Below are positions 1-5,752 of a stretch of DNA of 7,421 nucleotides, one piece after another (within the stretch, counting starts at the first letter, position 1; each line of letters starts with the position of its first letter). Origin of the DNA: Lysobacterales bacterium CG_4_10_14_3_um_filter_64_11. GTDB taxonomy: Bacteria > Pseudomonadota > Gammaproteobacteria > Xanthomonadales > Xanthomonadaceae. The translations under genes were made by a program, and so were the position numbers. The stretch is from NCBI GenBank assembly GCA_002782905.1, contig PFJA01000213.1:1-7421 (forward strand), in the 5' to 3' direction. The notes under the pieces are model-generated. The model searched no databases, was not told where the DNA came from, and saw nothing but the letters and a program-made list of their open reading frames with translations.

Positions 1-72
1 GGATCCCGCGCCCATTCACCGCGACCGCTAGCGAAATCCCGGGTTACGGCCTGCGGCCTAACCCGGGCTACC
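1..72. repeat. Composite REP (BIME-like) element, 3' part, cut by the window edge
   Basis: This segment aligns without gaps to 7337-7408 at the right end of the window, with differences only at positions 4, 14 and 33. It therefore looks like the right-hand part of a longer composite repeat whose left part lies outside the window. It ends in a 13-base terminal sequence, AACCCGGGCTACC (60-72), which is the reverse complement of the left end of the intact copy. Its last 34 bases (38-71) form a hairpin: CCCGGGTTA pairs with TAACCCGGG, and GGCC pairs with GGCC inside. Read on the - strand, the hairpin is preceded by GTAG, the hallmark of REP sequences mobilised by RAYT transposases. Assignment to the REP class is by structure only. 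Confidence 0.8.
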
Positions 73-114
73 ACAGCGCGCGCAGACCGGCACCGCTGCA
101 CGCCAAAAACCCCC

Positions 115-225
115 GGTAGCCCGGGTTGAGGCGAAGCCGAAACCCGGGGCGCATCGCGCCCGAAACCCGGGGCGCATCGCGCCCGAAACCCGGGACCCCG
201 CACCCGTTTACCGCGACCAGCGAAA
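115..225 (+). repeat. Second, degenerate REP element with internal duplication
   Basis: It begins with GGTAGCCCGGGTT (115-127), the same 13-base end as the intact copy at 7282. The first unit (116-148) is GTAG followed by a hairpin: CCCGGGTT at 120-127 pairs with AACCCGGG at 141-148, with an inner GGC/GCC stem around GAA. Homology to the intact copy continues through the central spacer to about 225, with a 3-base deletion near 219. It then stops before the inverted right-hand REP and its terminal repeat. This copy is therefore 3'-truncated or decayed. It also holds a 23-bp tandem duplication that the right-hand copy lacks. Confidence 0.8.
138..183 (+). repeat. 23-bp perfect tandem duplication inside the REP element
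   Basis: Two identical 23-base units, 138-160 and 161-183, are followed by the start of a third (184-194). Each carries AAACCCGGGG and a GCGCATCGCGCC core. The copy at 7282-7408 has only one full unit before the partial one, so this looks like a local expansion in the left copy, or a loss in the right one. Each unit supplies another AACCCGGG arm able to pair with the single GTAG-linked CCCGGGTT arm, so alternative hairpins are possible. Confidence 0.9.
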
Positions 226-311
226 CCATCAGTCCCGAATCCCATGCCGCGCTTGTGCGTCCGCGCCGCACATGGGACATTCATCCATCCACCGAACCCT
301 TCGCCAACACC

Positions 312-1337
312 ATGCCCACACCGCAAAACCTCGATCTTCCCGTCGAATCATTGGCCGCTTATCTGCACGTCCATGTGCCCGGTTTCGAAGGCCCACTGCG
401 GGCAACCAAGTTCAAGGGCGGGCAATCCAACCCAACCTACCGGATCGAAGCCGCCAGCGGCCTGTACGTGCTGCGGCGCAAGCCGCCGGGCACGCTGCTG
501 GCCTCGGCGCATGCGGTGGACCGCGAATTCCGCGTGCTGCAAGCGCTGCATGGCGGTGCGGTGCCGGTGGCGCAACCGCTGCACCTGTGTCGCGATGAAT
601 CGGTGATCGGCTCGATGTTTTATCTGATGGCGCATATCGATGGGCGGGTGATCTGGGACCCGGCATTACCCGACATCGCCAGCGGCCAGCGCGATGCCTA
701 CTACCGCGAAGTGCTGCGCGTATTGGCGAGCATCCATCGCGTCGATGTCGCCGCGCTGGGGCTGGCCGATTTCGGCAAGCCGGGCAATTACTTTGCCCGT
801 CAGATCAGCCGCTGGAGCGAGCAATACCGCGCCGCGCAGACCGACGAGATTGCCGACATGGAAACCCTGCTGGCGCAATTGCCGAACGCCGACCTGCCCG
901 ATGATGGCAGCGCCGCGCTGGTGCACGGCGATTTTCGCATCGACAACCTGATCTGGCACCCCAGCGAACCGCGCGTGCTGGCGGTGGTCGATTGGGAGCT
1001 GTCCACGCTCGGCCAGCCGCTGGCCGATCTGGGTTATTTCTGCATGGCGCTGCGGCTGCCGCGCAATCCGGTGATTCCGGGGCTTGCCGGCATAGATCGC
1101 GCGGCACTGGGCATCCCCGATGAAGCGGCGTTGCTGGCGCACTACGCGCACCATTGCGGCCAGCCCAACATTCCGAACTGGCCGGCCGTGCTCGCCTTCA
1201 GTTTCTTTCGCCTCGCCGCGATCGCCCAAGGTGTGGCCAAACGCGCGCAACAGGGCAACGCGTCGAGCGCGCAGGCCGAGCAGACCGGGCAGATGGTGGC
1301 GTTGCTGGCCAACCTCGGCGTGCGGGTACTACGGTAG
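312..1337 (+). CDS. Phosphotransferase of the APH/ACAD10-11 N-terminal-like family
   Basis: This encodes a 341-residue soluble protein with the aminoglycoside-phosphotransferase (kinase-like) fold. The glycine-rich segment FKGGQSNPTY (34-43), typical of the ACAD10/11 N-terminal-like subfamily, is followed by YVLRRKPPG (52-60) and an REFRVLQAL helix (71-79). The catalytic loop is HGDFRIDN (205-212) with D207 and N212. The metal-binding aspartate is D227 in VVDWE (225-229). Length is normal for the family. Known relatives phosphorylate small hydroxylated metabolites: the ACAD10/11 kinase domains and bacterial LvaA act on 4-hydroxyacyl-CoA. A similar acyl-CoA substrate is an inference here, since no acyl-CoA dehydrogenase or other lva gene is in the window. 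Antibiotic resistance is unlikely. ATG 312 is chosen because the upstream in-frame codons are REP sequence and the conserved domain starts soon after it. No clear Shine-Dalgarno precedes it. Confidence 0.85.
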   Translation: MPTPQNLDLPVESLAAYLHVHVPGFEGPLRATKFKGGQSNPTYRIEAASGLYVLRRKPPGTLLASAHAVDREFRVLQALHGGAVPVAQPLHLCRDESVIGSMFYLMAHIDGRVIWDPALPDIASGQRDAYYREVLRVLASIHRVDVAALGLADFGKPGNYFARQISRWSEQYRAAQTDEIADMETLLAQLPNADLPDDGSAALVHGDFRIDNLIWHPSEPRVLAVVDWELSTLGQPLADLGYFCMALRLPRNPVIPGLAGIDRAALGIPDEAALLAHYAHHCGQPNIPNWPAVLAFSFFRLAAIAQGVAKRAQQGNASSAQAEQTGQMVALLANLGVRVLR

Positions 1338-1339
1338 TG

Positions 1340-1386
1340 CTGCCCGTGGACGCGCGCATCGCATTGCTCGATGCGTCCACAGGCAG
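1340..1386 (+). promoter_or_regulatory. Strong stem-loop between the phosphotransferase and DUF3147 genes
   Basis: Three helices stack in one hairpin. CTGCC (1340-1344) pairs with GGCAG (1382-1386). GTGGAC (1346-1351) pairs with GTCCAC (1375-1380). GCATCG (1356-1361) pairs with CGATGC (1369-1374) around a 7-base loop. There is one C/A mismatch and a 4-base GCGC bulge. It starts 3 bases after the phosphotransferase stop codon, so it could protect or end that transcript, but no T-tract follows. Its 3' arm overlaps the first two bases of the AGGAGG at 1385-1390, so it could also affect translation of whatever uses that site. The role is inferred. Confidence 0.6.
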
Positions 1387-1398
1387 GAGGTAACGGCA

Positions 1399-1497
1399 AT
1401 GATCCAACTGGCAAGCGGTGCCCATGGCACTGGTCGACAACGCACAACGCACAACGCAAGGAATACCCCGTGCTCTGGCTGCTCAGCAAATATCTGA
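1399..1497 (+). CDS. Possible 32-codon leader ORF overlapping the DUF3147 start
   Basis: ATG 1399 is preceded by a near-perfect Shine-Dalgarno, AGGAGGT (1385-1391), with 8 bases between AGGAGG and the ATG. That is much stronger than the site of any other gene here. The ORF encodes a 32-residue hydrophilic peptide starting MIQLASGAHG and ending at TGA 1495-1497. It has no recognisable domain. It overlaps the first 28 bases of the DUF3147 gene in another frame, an arrangement compatible with a leader peptide or translational coupling. There is no evidence for the peptide beyond the ribosome-binding site and position. The site could be accidental or a remnant. Confidence 0.25.
   Translation: MIQLASGAHGTGRQRTTHNARNTPCSGCSANI
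1458..1462 (+). promoter_or_regulatory. Ribosome binding site fixing the DUF3147 GTG start
   Basis: AAGGA lies 7 bases before GTG 1470. It supports the GTG over the in-frame ATG at 1371, which has no Shine-Dalgarno and would add 33 non-conserved, hydrophilic residues. Two copies of CGCACAA (1441-1454) sit just upstream. Confidence 0.7.
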
Positions 1498-1820
1498 TCA
1501 CCGCCGCAATGGTGGTGCTGGTTTCCGAAGTTGCCAAACGCAGCGACCGGCTTGGCGCGTTGCTCGCCGCATTGCCGTTGGTGACCGTGCTGACCCTGAT
1601 CTGGCTGCACCTGGAACACCAGCCCAGCGAAAAAATCGCGAATCATGCTTGGTACACATTCTGGTATGTGCTGCCGACGCTGCCAATGTTCCTGCTGTTC
1701 CCGCTGTTGCAGGCGCGTATCGGATTCTGGCTGGCGCTGCTCGCCAGCGCGCTGATCACTGTGGCGTGTTTTGCCGGGTTTGCCTTGGCGCTGCGTCGCG
1801 TTGGCATCGTGTTGATGTAG
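1470..1820 (+). CDS. DUF3147-family small integral membrane protein
   Basis: This encodes a 116-residue, very hydrophobic protein starting at GTG 1470 with a well-spaced AAGGA. Four membrane segments are visible, at about residues 2-22, 28-48, 63-81 and 84-108. Conserved-looking features are SKYLITAA near the N terminus, SEVAKRSDRLGALLAALPL (19-37), TLIWLHLE (42-49) and the WYVLPTLPMFLLFPLL stretch (65-80). These match my memory of the DUF3147 family, whose function is not known. A short basic loop (K23, R24, R27) follows the first segment. Its TAG stop (1818-1820) directly touches the xerD stop on the other strand. It may be cotranscribed with the phosphotransferase gene 132 bases upstream, although the stem-loop between them could separate the transcripts. 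Confidence 0.75.
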   Translation: MLWLLSKYLITAAMVVLVSEVAKRSDRLGALLAALPLVTVLTLIWLHLEHQPSEKIANHAWYTFWYVLPTLPMFLLFPLLQARIGFWLALLASALITVACFAGFALALRRVGIVLM

Positions 1821-2774
1821 TCAGCCGCGCGGATGATGCGCCTGGTGCAGGCGCTTGAGCCCTTCGCGCGCAACCAGCGTGTAGATTTGCGTGGTCGACA
1901 GGCTGGCGTGGCCGAGCAGCATTTGCAGCGCGCGCAAGTCGGCACCGTGATTGAGCAGGTGGGTGGCAAAGCTGTGCCGCAAGCCATGCGGGCTGACCCG
2001 CACCGGATCGATGCCGGCACGCGCCGCCAGGCGCTTCACCGTCAGCCAGAAATGCTGCCGGCTCAGCACCTGCCCGCGCACACCGAGAAACAGCGCGTCG
2101 GGGTTGCGCCGGCCAGCCAAGGTCGGCCGGGCCTCGGCCAGATAACGTTGCAGCCAGTGCTGCGCTTCATCGCCAATCGGCACCAGGCGCTCCTTGTCGC
2201 CCTTGCCGCGCACCCGCAGCACGCCCTGACGCAGGTTCACGCCCAAGGCCGGCAAGCCGACCAACTCGCTCACCCGCAGGCCGGTGGCATACATCAACTC
2301 GATCATCGCGCGCACACACAGCCCGCCCGGGCTGTCGTCATCGGCCGCCGCCAGCAGCGCCTCGACCTCGCTTTCCGACAACGCCTTGGGCAGCGAACGG
2401 CCGATGCGGGGCGGTGCCAGATCGCGGCTCGGGTCGTTGCTGATCGCGCCACGCCGCAGCAGTTGCCCATAGAATGCGCGCAGCGCCGACAACAAACGGG
2501 CATTGCTGCGCGCGCTGTAACCCGCCGCCGTGCGCTGTGCGAGGTAGGCGAACACGACCTGGCGCTCGATCCGATCCAGCGCGGCCCCATGCAAACCCGG
2601 CCAGCGCGCCAGCCCTTCAAGATCACGTCGATACGCCGCCAGCGTGTGCCGCGACACCCCCGCTTCTGCCCACAGCCGCTCCAGAAATGTCTCGATCAGG
2701 GACTGATTTTCCGCTGATGCTGGTGCCAGCCCGCGTGCAGCGAGCCGGCGCGTGGTAACCGACTGGCTGGTCAT
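1821..2774 (-). CDS. xerD: Site-specific tyrosine recombinase XerD
   Basis: This encodes a 317-residue tyrosine recombinase. With XerC it acts at dif to resolve chromosome dimers at division. The N-terminal SAM-like core-binding domain spans about residues 24-115 (TLAAYRRDL, ARLLSALRAFY). The catalytic domain follows with all six active-site residues: R167 (ATGLRVSEL), K191 (GKGDKERLVP), H263 and R266 (SPHGLRHSFATH), H289 (LLGHASLSTTQ) and the nucleophile Y298. Each is offset by exactly +19 from the E. coli XerD numbers I remember (148, 172, 244, 247, 270, 279). The C terminus, HHPRG, matches the XerD-type HHPRA ending and argues against XerC. The frame is open further upstream, but ATG 2774 is the only ATG, GTG or TTG start close before the domain. 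It gives about 19 residues more than E. coli XerD. No clear Shine-Dalgarno is seen. Confidence 0.95.
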   Translation of the reverse strand: MTSQSVTTRRLAARGLAPASAENQSLIETFLERLWAEAGVSRHTLAAYRRDLEGLARWPGLHGAALDRIERQVVFAYLAQRTAAGYSARSNARLLSALRAFYGQLLRRGAISNDPSRDLAPPRIGRSLPKALSESEVEALLAAADDDSPGGLCVRAMIELMYATGLRVSELVGLPALGVNLRQGVLRVRGKGDKERLVPIGDEAQHWLQRYLAEARPTLAGRRNPDALFLGVRGQVLSRQHFWLTVKRLAARAGIDPVRVSPHGLRHSFATHLLNHGADLRALQMLLGHASLSTTQIYTLVAREGLKRLHQAHHPRG

Positions 2775-2882
2775 CGGATGGCTTTGTTGTGGTCTCGATC
2801 GGGCATGAGATTTTCGATTTGCACCAGCGATCAGCTTAGCCCGAAAGTTTCCCCGCTGCCCGCCACCCCGTATGCTGACGCC
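2775..2882. promoter_or_regulatory. Divergent intergenic region between xerD and the RDD gene
   Basis: These 108 bases must hold the start signals for both genes unless transcription enters from further out. A TATGCT at 2871-2876 resembles a -10 box for the + strand but lies only 6 bases before the RDD start and has no good -35. The stretch is locally AT-richer around 2805-2825. I see no convincing operator, dif-like 28-mer or Shine-Dalgarno for either gene. Confidence 0.3.
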
Positions 2883-3329
2883 ATGAACCGAACCCCGGCA
2901 CTCCCCGCCAATCTGGGCTGGCGCCTTGTCGCCATGCTGTACGACCTGCTGCCGCTGCTGGCGCTGTGGTTGCTCACCAGCGGCGTGCTGCTGCTGGCGC
3001 GCAGCGGCGTGCCGGTGGCGCCCGGCAGCGCCACCGCCGTTGCCGAATTGCTGTTGCTGTGGCTGGTTGCGGGGGCTTACGCCACGGCGTCGTGGCACCG
3101 CGGTGGACAGACCCTTGGGATGCGACCGTGGCGGTTGCGGGTGGTGGACGCGCACGGCCGCGATCCGTCATGGCGCGCGGCGTGTGTGCGTTATGCCGTG
3201 GCCGGCATTTCCCTGCTGGCGTTCGGCATCGGCTTCATGTGGGCGCTGTTCGACCGGCAACAACGCACCTGGCACGATTTGGCTGCCGGCACGCTGCTGG
3301 TGCGGCTGGGCCGAAGCGACTCGCGCTAA
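2883..3329 (+). CDS. RDD-family integral membrane protein
   Basis: This encodes a 148-residue membrane protein with the RDD domain layout. An Arg-X6-Asp motif, RLVAMLYD (14-21), starts the first membrane segment (about 16-39). A second segment covers about 52-70, then comes the family loop GQTLGMRPWRLRVVD (75-89). A third hydrophobic stretch (about 104-122) is followed by FDRQQRTWHDLAAGTLLVR (123-141), with the conserved aspartates D124 and D132. The role of most RDD proteins is unknown. A transport function has been suggested for some, and that is not demonstrated by anything here. ATG 2883 is preferred over the in-frame ATG at 2778 because the domain begins right after it and the upstream 35 residues look non-coding. 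It sits between xerD and lptG, a position I recall in related genomes. Confidence 0.85.
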   Translation: MNRTPALPANLGWRLVAMLYDLLPLLALWLLTSGVLLLARSGVPVAPGSATAVAELLLLWLVAGAYATASWHRGGQTLGMRPWRLRVVDAHGRDPSWRAACVRYAVAGISLLAFGIGFMWALFDRQQRTWHDLAAGTLLVRLGRSDSR

Positions 3330-3399
3330 CGTTCATGGTGAATCGCCACCCCGGATGATGAAACGGCCATTCGCCATGACCGTTACCCCACCCCCCGAC

Positions 3400-3419
3400 C
3401 TCCCCCGCAAGCGGGGGAG
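3400..3419. terminator. GC-rich hairpin between the convergent RDD and lptG genes
   Basis: CTCCCCCGC and GCGGGGGAG form a perfect 9-base inverted repeat around AA, so in practice a 7-8 bp stem with a 4-6 base loop. It lies 70 bases after the RDD stop and 32 bases from the end of lptG, the place for a shared transcript end. No T-tract follows on either strand, so it is not a classic intrinsic terminator. C-rich sequence (about 3386-3399) precedes it. Similar short palindromes are, from memory, frequent between genes in this bacterial order. Confidence 0.45.
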
Positions 3420-3451
3420 CGAGACCAAGAAACGCTTCGCGTTGTTCCGCG

Positions 3452-4540
3452 CTAACGCCGGCGTGCGAACACCCACGTGCCGAGCAGCAACAGGCTCGGC
3501 GGCACGATGCGCGCCAGCGCCATGTCGACGTTGTAGGCATTGGCCACGTTGACCGCAAAGCGATCGAGCATGAAGTAGCCAAGGCCAAACACGATGCCGG
3601 CAAAAACGCGCTTGCCGGCGCCCCCGGAACGCAATTGCCCGAACGCAAACGGCAGTGCGGCAAGACACAATGCCAGTACATTCAACGGATAGAACACGCG
3701 CGCCCAGAACGCTTCCTCGAACGGCCGCGCGTTGAGGCCATTGCGGCGCATGTATTGGATGCTGCTGAGCATCTCCACGGCGGGCAGATAGCGTGGCCGC
3801 GCCACACTGGCGGCCAGCGAACTGCCATCGAGCGCCGATGCCCAGCGCTCGCGCTCATGCAGTTCAGCGACCGCCGCGTTGTTGCTGAAGCGGGTGCGGC
3901 GCACATCAAGCAAGCTCCACATGCCGCCTTCGTACACTGCGGTGCGGGCCTTGGCCAGCGACAGCAAGCGCCCATCGGGCGAGAACTCGAACAAGCGCAC
4001 ATCACCCAGTTCGACCTGAGTGATCGCGCCGACATCACGCAAGGTTCCCTGTTTGGCGTTGATGAACACATCGCCCTCGCGCGCCCAGATGCCAGTCCAT
4101 TGTGCGGCGATGAGGTTGCGTGAAATGGCGCGTGTGCTCAGCGCCCGCGCCTCGCGCTCGGCGCCGGGCGCCAGGCTCTCAGCATTGATCGTCATGATGC
4201 CGGTCAATACCGCCAGCACCAGCATCGCCGAGCCGCCGATACGCTGCCGCGACAAACCGGCGGCGCGCAAGGCGGTCAGCTCCGAGTTGGCGGCCAAGGC
4301 ACCCAGCCCCATCAGCGCGCCAATCACCGCCGCGTACGGAAACAAATCGTAAAGCCGACGCGGCAGGGTGAGCAACAACACCAACACTGCGGTACCCGCG
4401 CCGTAGTCGCCCTGGCCGACACTGCCCAGCTCGTCCATCAACGCGAACACCAGGTCGATGGCCAGGATCACCACCCACACGGCAACGATTGCGCGCAATA
4501 CCGCGCCGCCCACCAGCCGATCATGTAAACGCCACGGCAT
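3452..4540 (-). CDS. lptG: LPS export ABC transporter permease LptG
   Basis: This encodes the 362-residue LptG permease. With LptF, LptB2 and LptC it extracts lipopolysaccharide from the inner membrane and drives it across the Lpt bridge. Three N-terminal membrane segments are visible at about 14-35, 64-84 and 101-121. The sequence DLFPYAAVIGALMGLGALAA (65-84) followed by NSELTALRAAGLS (85-97) is the family hallmark and includes the coupling-helix region facing LptB. A periplasmic beta-jellyroll-like domain spans about 125-275 (AREGDVFINAK, 153-163). Three C-terminal segments follow, at about 281-300, 309-327 and 343-358, and the protein ends in basic residues ARRR. ATG 4540 shares one base with the lptF stop codon (TGATG), which points to translational coupling and fixes the start. 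Confidence 0.95.
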   Translation of the reverse strand: MPWRLHDRLVGGAVLRAIVAVWVVILAIDLVFALMDELGSVGQGDYGAGTAVLVLLLTLPRRLYDLFPYAAVIGALMGLGALAANSELTALRAAGLSRQRIGGSAMLVLAVLTGIMTINAESLAPGAEREARALSTRAISRNLIAAQWTGIWAREGDVFINAKQGTLRDVGAITQVELGDVRLFEFSPDGRLLSLAKARTAVYEGGMWSLLDVRRTRFSNNAAVAELHERERWASALDGSSLAASVARPRYLPAVEMLSSIQYMRRNGLNARPFEEAFWARVFYPLNVLALCLAALPFAFGQLRSGGAGKRVFAGIVFGLGYFMLDRFAVNVANAYNVDMALARIVPPSLLLLGTWVFARRR

Positions 4541-5622
4541 CAGCGATGCCGCCTCGGCTTGCGGCCCAGGCTGCCATCGCGCGCCAGCAGCATCAGCGCG
4601 ATGAACGCGGCCGGCGCATGCAGCCACCACAAGCCCAACGGTGCGGCGGTTTGCCCGTTACCCAGCCACGATTGACCAAGAATCAGCAGGTTCATGTACA
4701 GCAGGTAGCCCAGCAACGCGAGCAACACCAATCCGTAACGCGGTGCCCGTGGCGAACTGCGCGCCAACGGGATCGCCAATACCGCCAACACCGCCGCCAA
4801 CAACGGCGGCCCCAGCCGCCAGTGCAACTCGGCCCAGGCGAATGGCCCCGGCATCGTCAGCAGTGCTGCGGTCGGCAGCAGCGCCTCCGGGCGGCGGCCA
4901 TCGTTGGCGCCGCGCGGCGGCACCCGGATGTCGTTGCGCGCAAAGCGCATCAGGCGAAAGTCCAGGGCGTCGGGCGAACCCTCGACGCGAAAGCCATCCA
5001 GCAGCCGCAGGTAGCGCTCTTCCAGACCATCGAAAAACAACTCGCCACTGCTGGCGGTTATGACATCCAGCCGGCCCTCGCTCTCGCGATGCAAAAACAG
5101 ACGTTGAAAATGGCTGCCATCGGCACTCATGTCGGTAACGTACAGCACGCCCTGCTTGCCGGGCAGCTCAACGAAGCGCCCGGGTTCCAGCCCGGCCACC
5201 AGCAACGAGCGATTGGCGGTTTCGACCATCGCGCGCGAGGTGCGCAGCGCGCTCGGCACCGCCCACAAGGAGCACAGGCCGATCACCAGCACCACCGGCA
5301 GCGCGATCATCGCTACCGGTCGCAACACCTGGCGCGGGCCAAAACCAACCGCATTGAGCACCGCCATTTCCGAATCGCGGTACAGGCGCGAAATGGCCAG
5401 CAGCAGGCCAATGAACAGCGACAACGGCAATAAAACCGGCTGGTAGTGGACGATACGCAAGCCCAATTGCGATAGCAGCAGGGCCGCTGGCGTGCGCCCC
5501 CGCGCGATTTCTGCCAACAAATCAGCGGCAATGCCGCCCAGCCCAACCAGCGTCAGCACCACGGTCGCGGCGGCGAAGGATCGGGCAAACTCGCGGGTGA
5601 GGTAACGCTCGATTCGTGGCAT
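4540..5622 (-). CDS. lptF: LPS export ABC transporter permease LptF
   Basis: This encodes the 360-residue partner permease of LptG, first gene of the two-gene lptF-lptG operon. Membrane segments lie at about 14-36, 61-79 and 101-122, then 270-287, 296-316 and 329-347, with a periplasmic jellyroll-like domain between (about 125-265). Family features are the opening RIERYLTREF (3-12), LPLSLFIGLLLAISRLYRDSEMAVL (65-89) with the RDSEM coupling-helix motif, GLEPGRF (144-150) and NRSLL. Length is typical. ATG 5622 starts the conserved N terminus directly. There is no good Shine-Dalgarno before it. The last codon and stop overlap the start of lptG. The operon is divergent from pepA, from which it is separated by 130 bases. 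Confidence 0.95.
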   Translation of the reverse strand: MPRIERYLTREFARSFAAATVVLTLVGLGGIAADLLAEIARGRTPAALLLSQLGLRIVHYQPVLLPLSLFIGLLLAISRLYRDSEMAVLNAVGFGPRQVLRPVAMIALPVVLVIGLCSLWAVPSALRTSRAMVETANRSLLVAGLEPGRFVELPGKQGVLYVTDMSADGSHFQRLFLHRESEGRLDVITASSGELFFDGLEERYLRLLDGFRVEGSPDALDFRLMRFARNDIRVPPRGANDGRRPEALLPTAALLTMPGPFAWAELHWRLGPPLLAAVLAVLAIPLARSSPRAPRYGLVLLALLGYLLYMNLLILGQSWLGNGQTAAPLGLWWLHAPAAFIALMLLARDGSLGRKPRRHR

Positions 5623-5752
5623 GCGGCCGCTTGCTTTAGACTTGTGGATTCCATGCCGGCCCGATCGGCTGCCCGATCATGCGTTGCGGGCGGCCAGGCG
5701 CCCCGGTCATCCTCCCGATTGTACGGAAACTTTTGAACGGAAACTTCTGCTT
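5623..5752. promoter_or_regulatory. Divergent lptF/pepA intergenic region with a 10-bp direct repeat
   Basis: This 130-base spacer must serve both lptF (-) and pepA (+). ACGGAAACTT occurs twice, at 5723-5732 and 5737-5746, with a 14-base period. On the - strand a good -10-like TACAAT (complement of 5718-5723) touches the repeat, about 95 bases before lptF, but no convincing -35 is found. The pepA-proximal repeat also supplies the only plausible pepA ribosome binding site, GGAAA at 5739-5743. A regulator binding the repeat could thus affect both directions, which is an inference. Confidence 0.4.

Larger units (their letters stand above)
1..311. other. Gene-free repeat region upstream of the phosphotransferase gene
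   Basis: No credible gene lies here. Positions 1-72 and 115-225 are REP-derived. Positions 73-114 are a short unique spacer. Positions 226-311 are the likely leader of the gene that starts at 312. The reading frame of that gene is open back to 126, inside the REP palindrome, but those 62 codons are rich in Arg and Pro and encode repeat sequence, so they are not taken as protein. A possible promoter, TTGTGC at 253-258 and GACATT at 276-281 with a 17-base spacer, matches the consensus only weakly. Confidence 0.7.

Noticed and set aside
1..225. CRISPR array suggested by repeated CCCGGG units
   Set aside because: The units are palindromic REPs and a tandem duplication with no unique spacers of regular length, and no cas gene is present.
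241..276. Inverted repeat CCCATG / CATGGG before the phosphotransferase start
   Set aside because: Only 6 bases pair, and the flanking inner sequence does not continue the stem. It is too weak to call an operator.
126..311. N-terminal extension of the phosphotransferase by 62 codons from ATG 126
   Set aside because: The codons lie in REP palindromes and their duplication, the predicted peptide is low-complexity Arg/Pro-rich, and the family-like sequence starts only after ATG 312.
1833..2717. 294-codon open frame on the + strand
   Set aside because: It is antisense to xerD, with a composition typical of the mirror frame of GC-rich coding DNA (many Gln, Arg and Ala). xerD is certain from its catalytic residues.
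2775..2882. A dif site next to xerD
   Set aside because: No 28-mer with the expected XerC and XerD half-sites around a 6-base centre is visible, and dif is usually not next to xerD.
2775..3155. N-terminal extension of XerD to 444 residues
   Set aside because: The extra 127 residues run antisense through the RDD gene and are Gln/Arg/His-rich, unlike any XerD. ATG 2774 already gives a complete protein.
4489..5433. 314-codon open frame on the + strand
   Set aside because: It is antisense to lptF and lptG, extremely rich in Gln, Arg and His, and has no recognisable domain.
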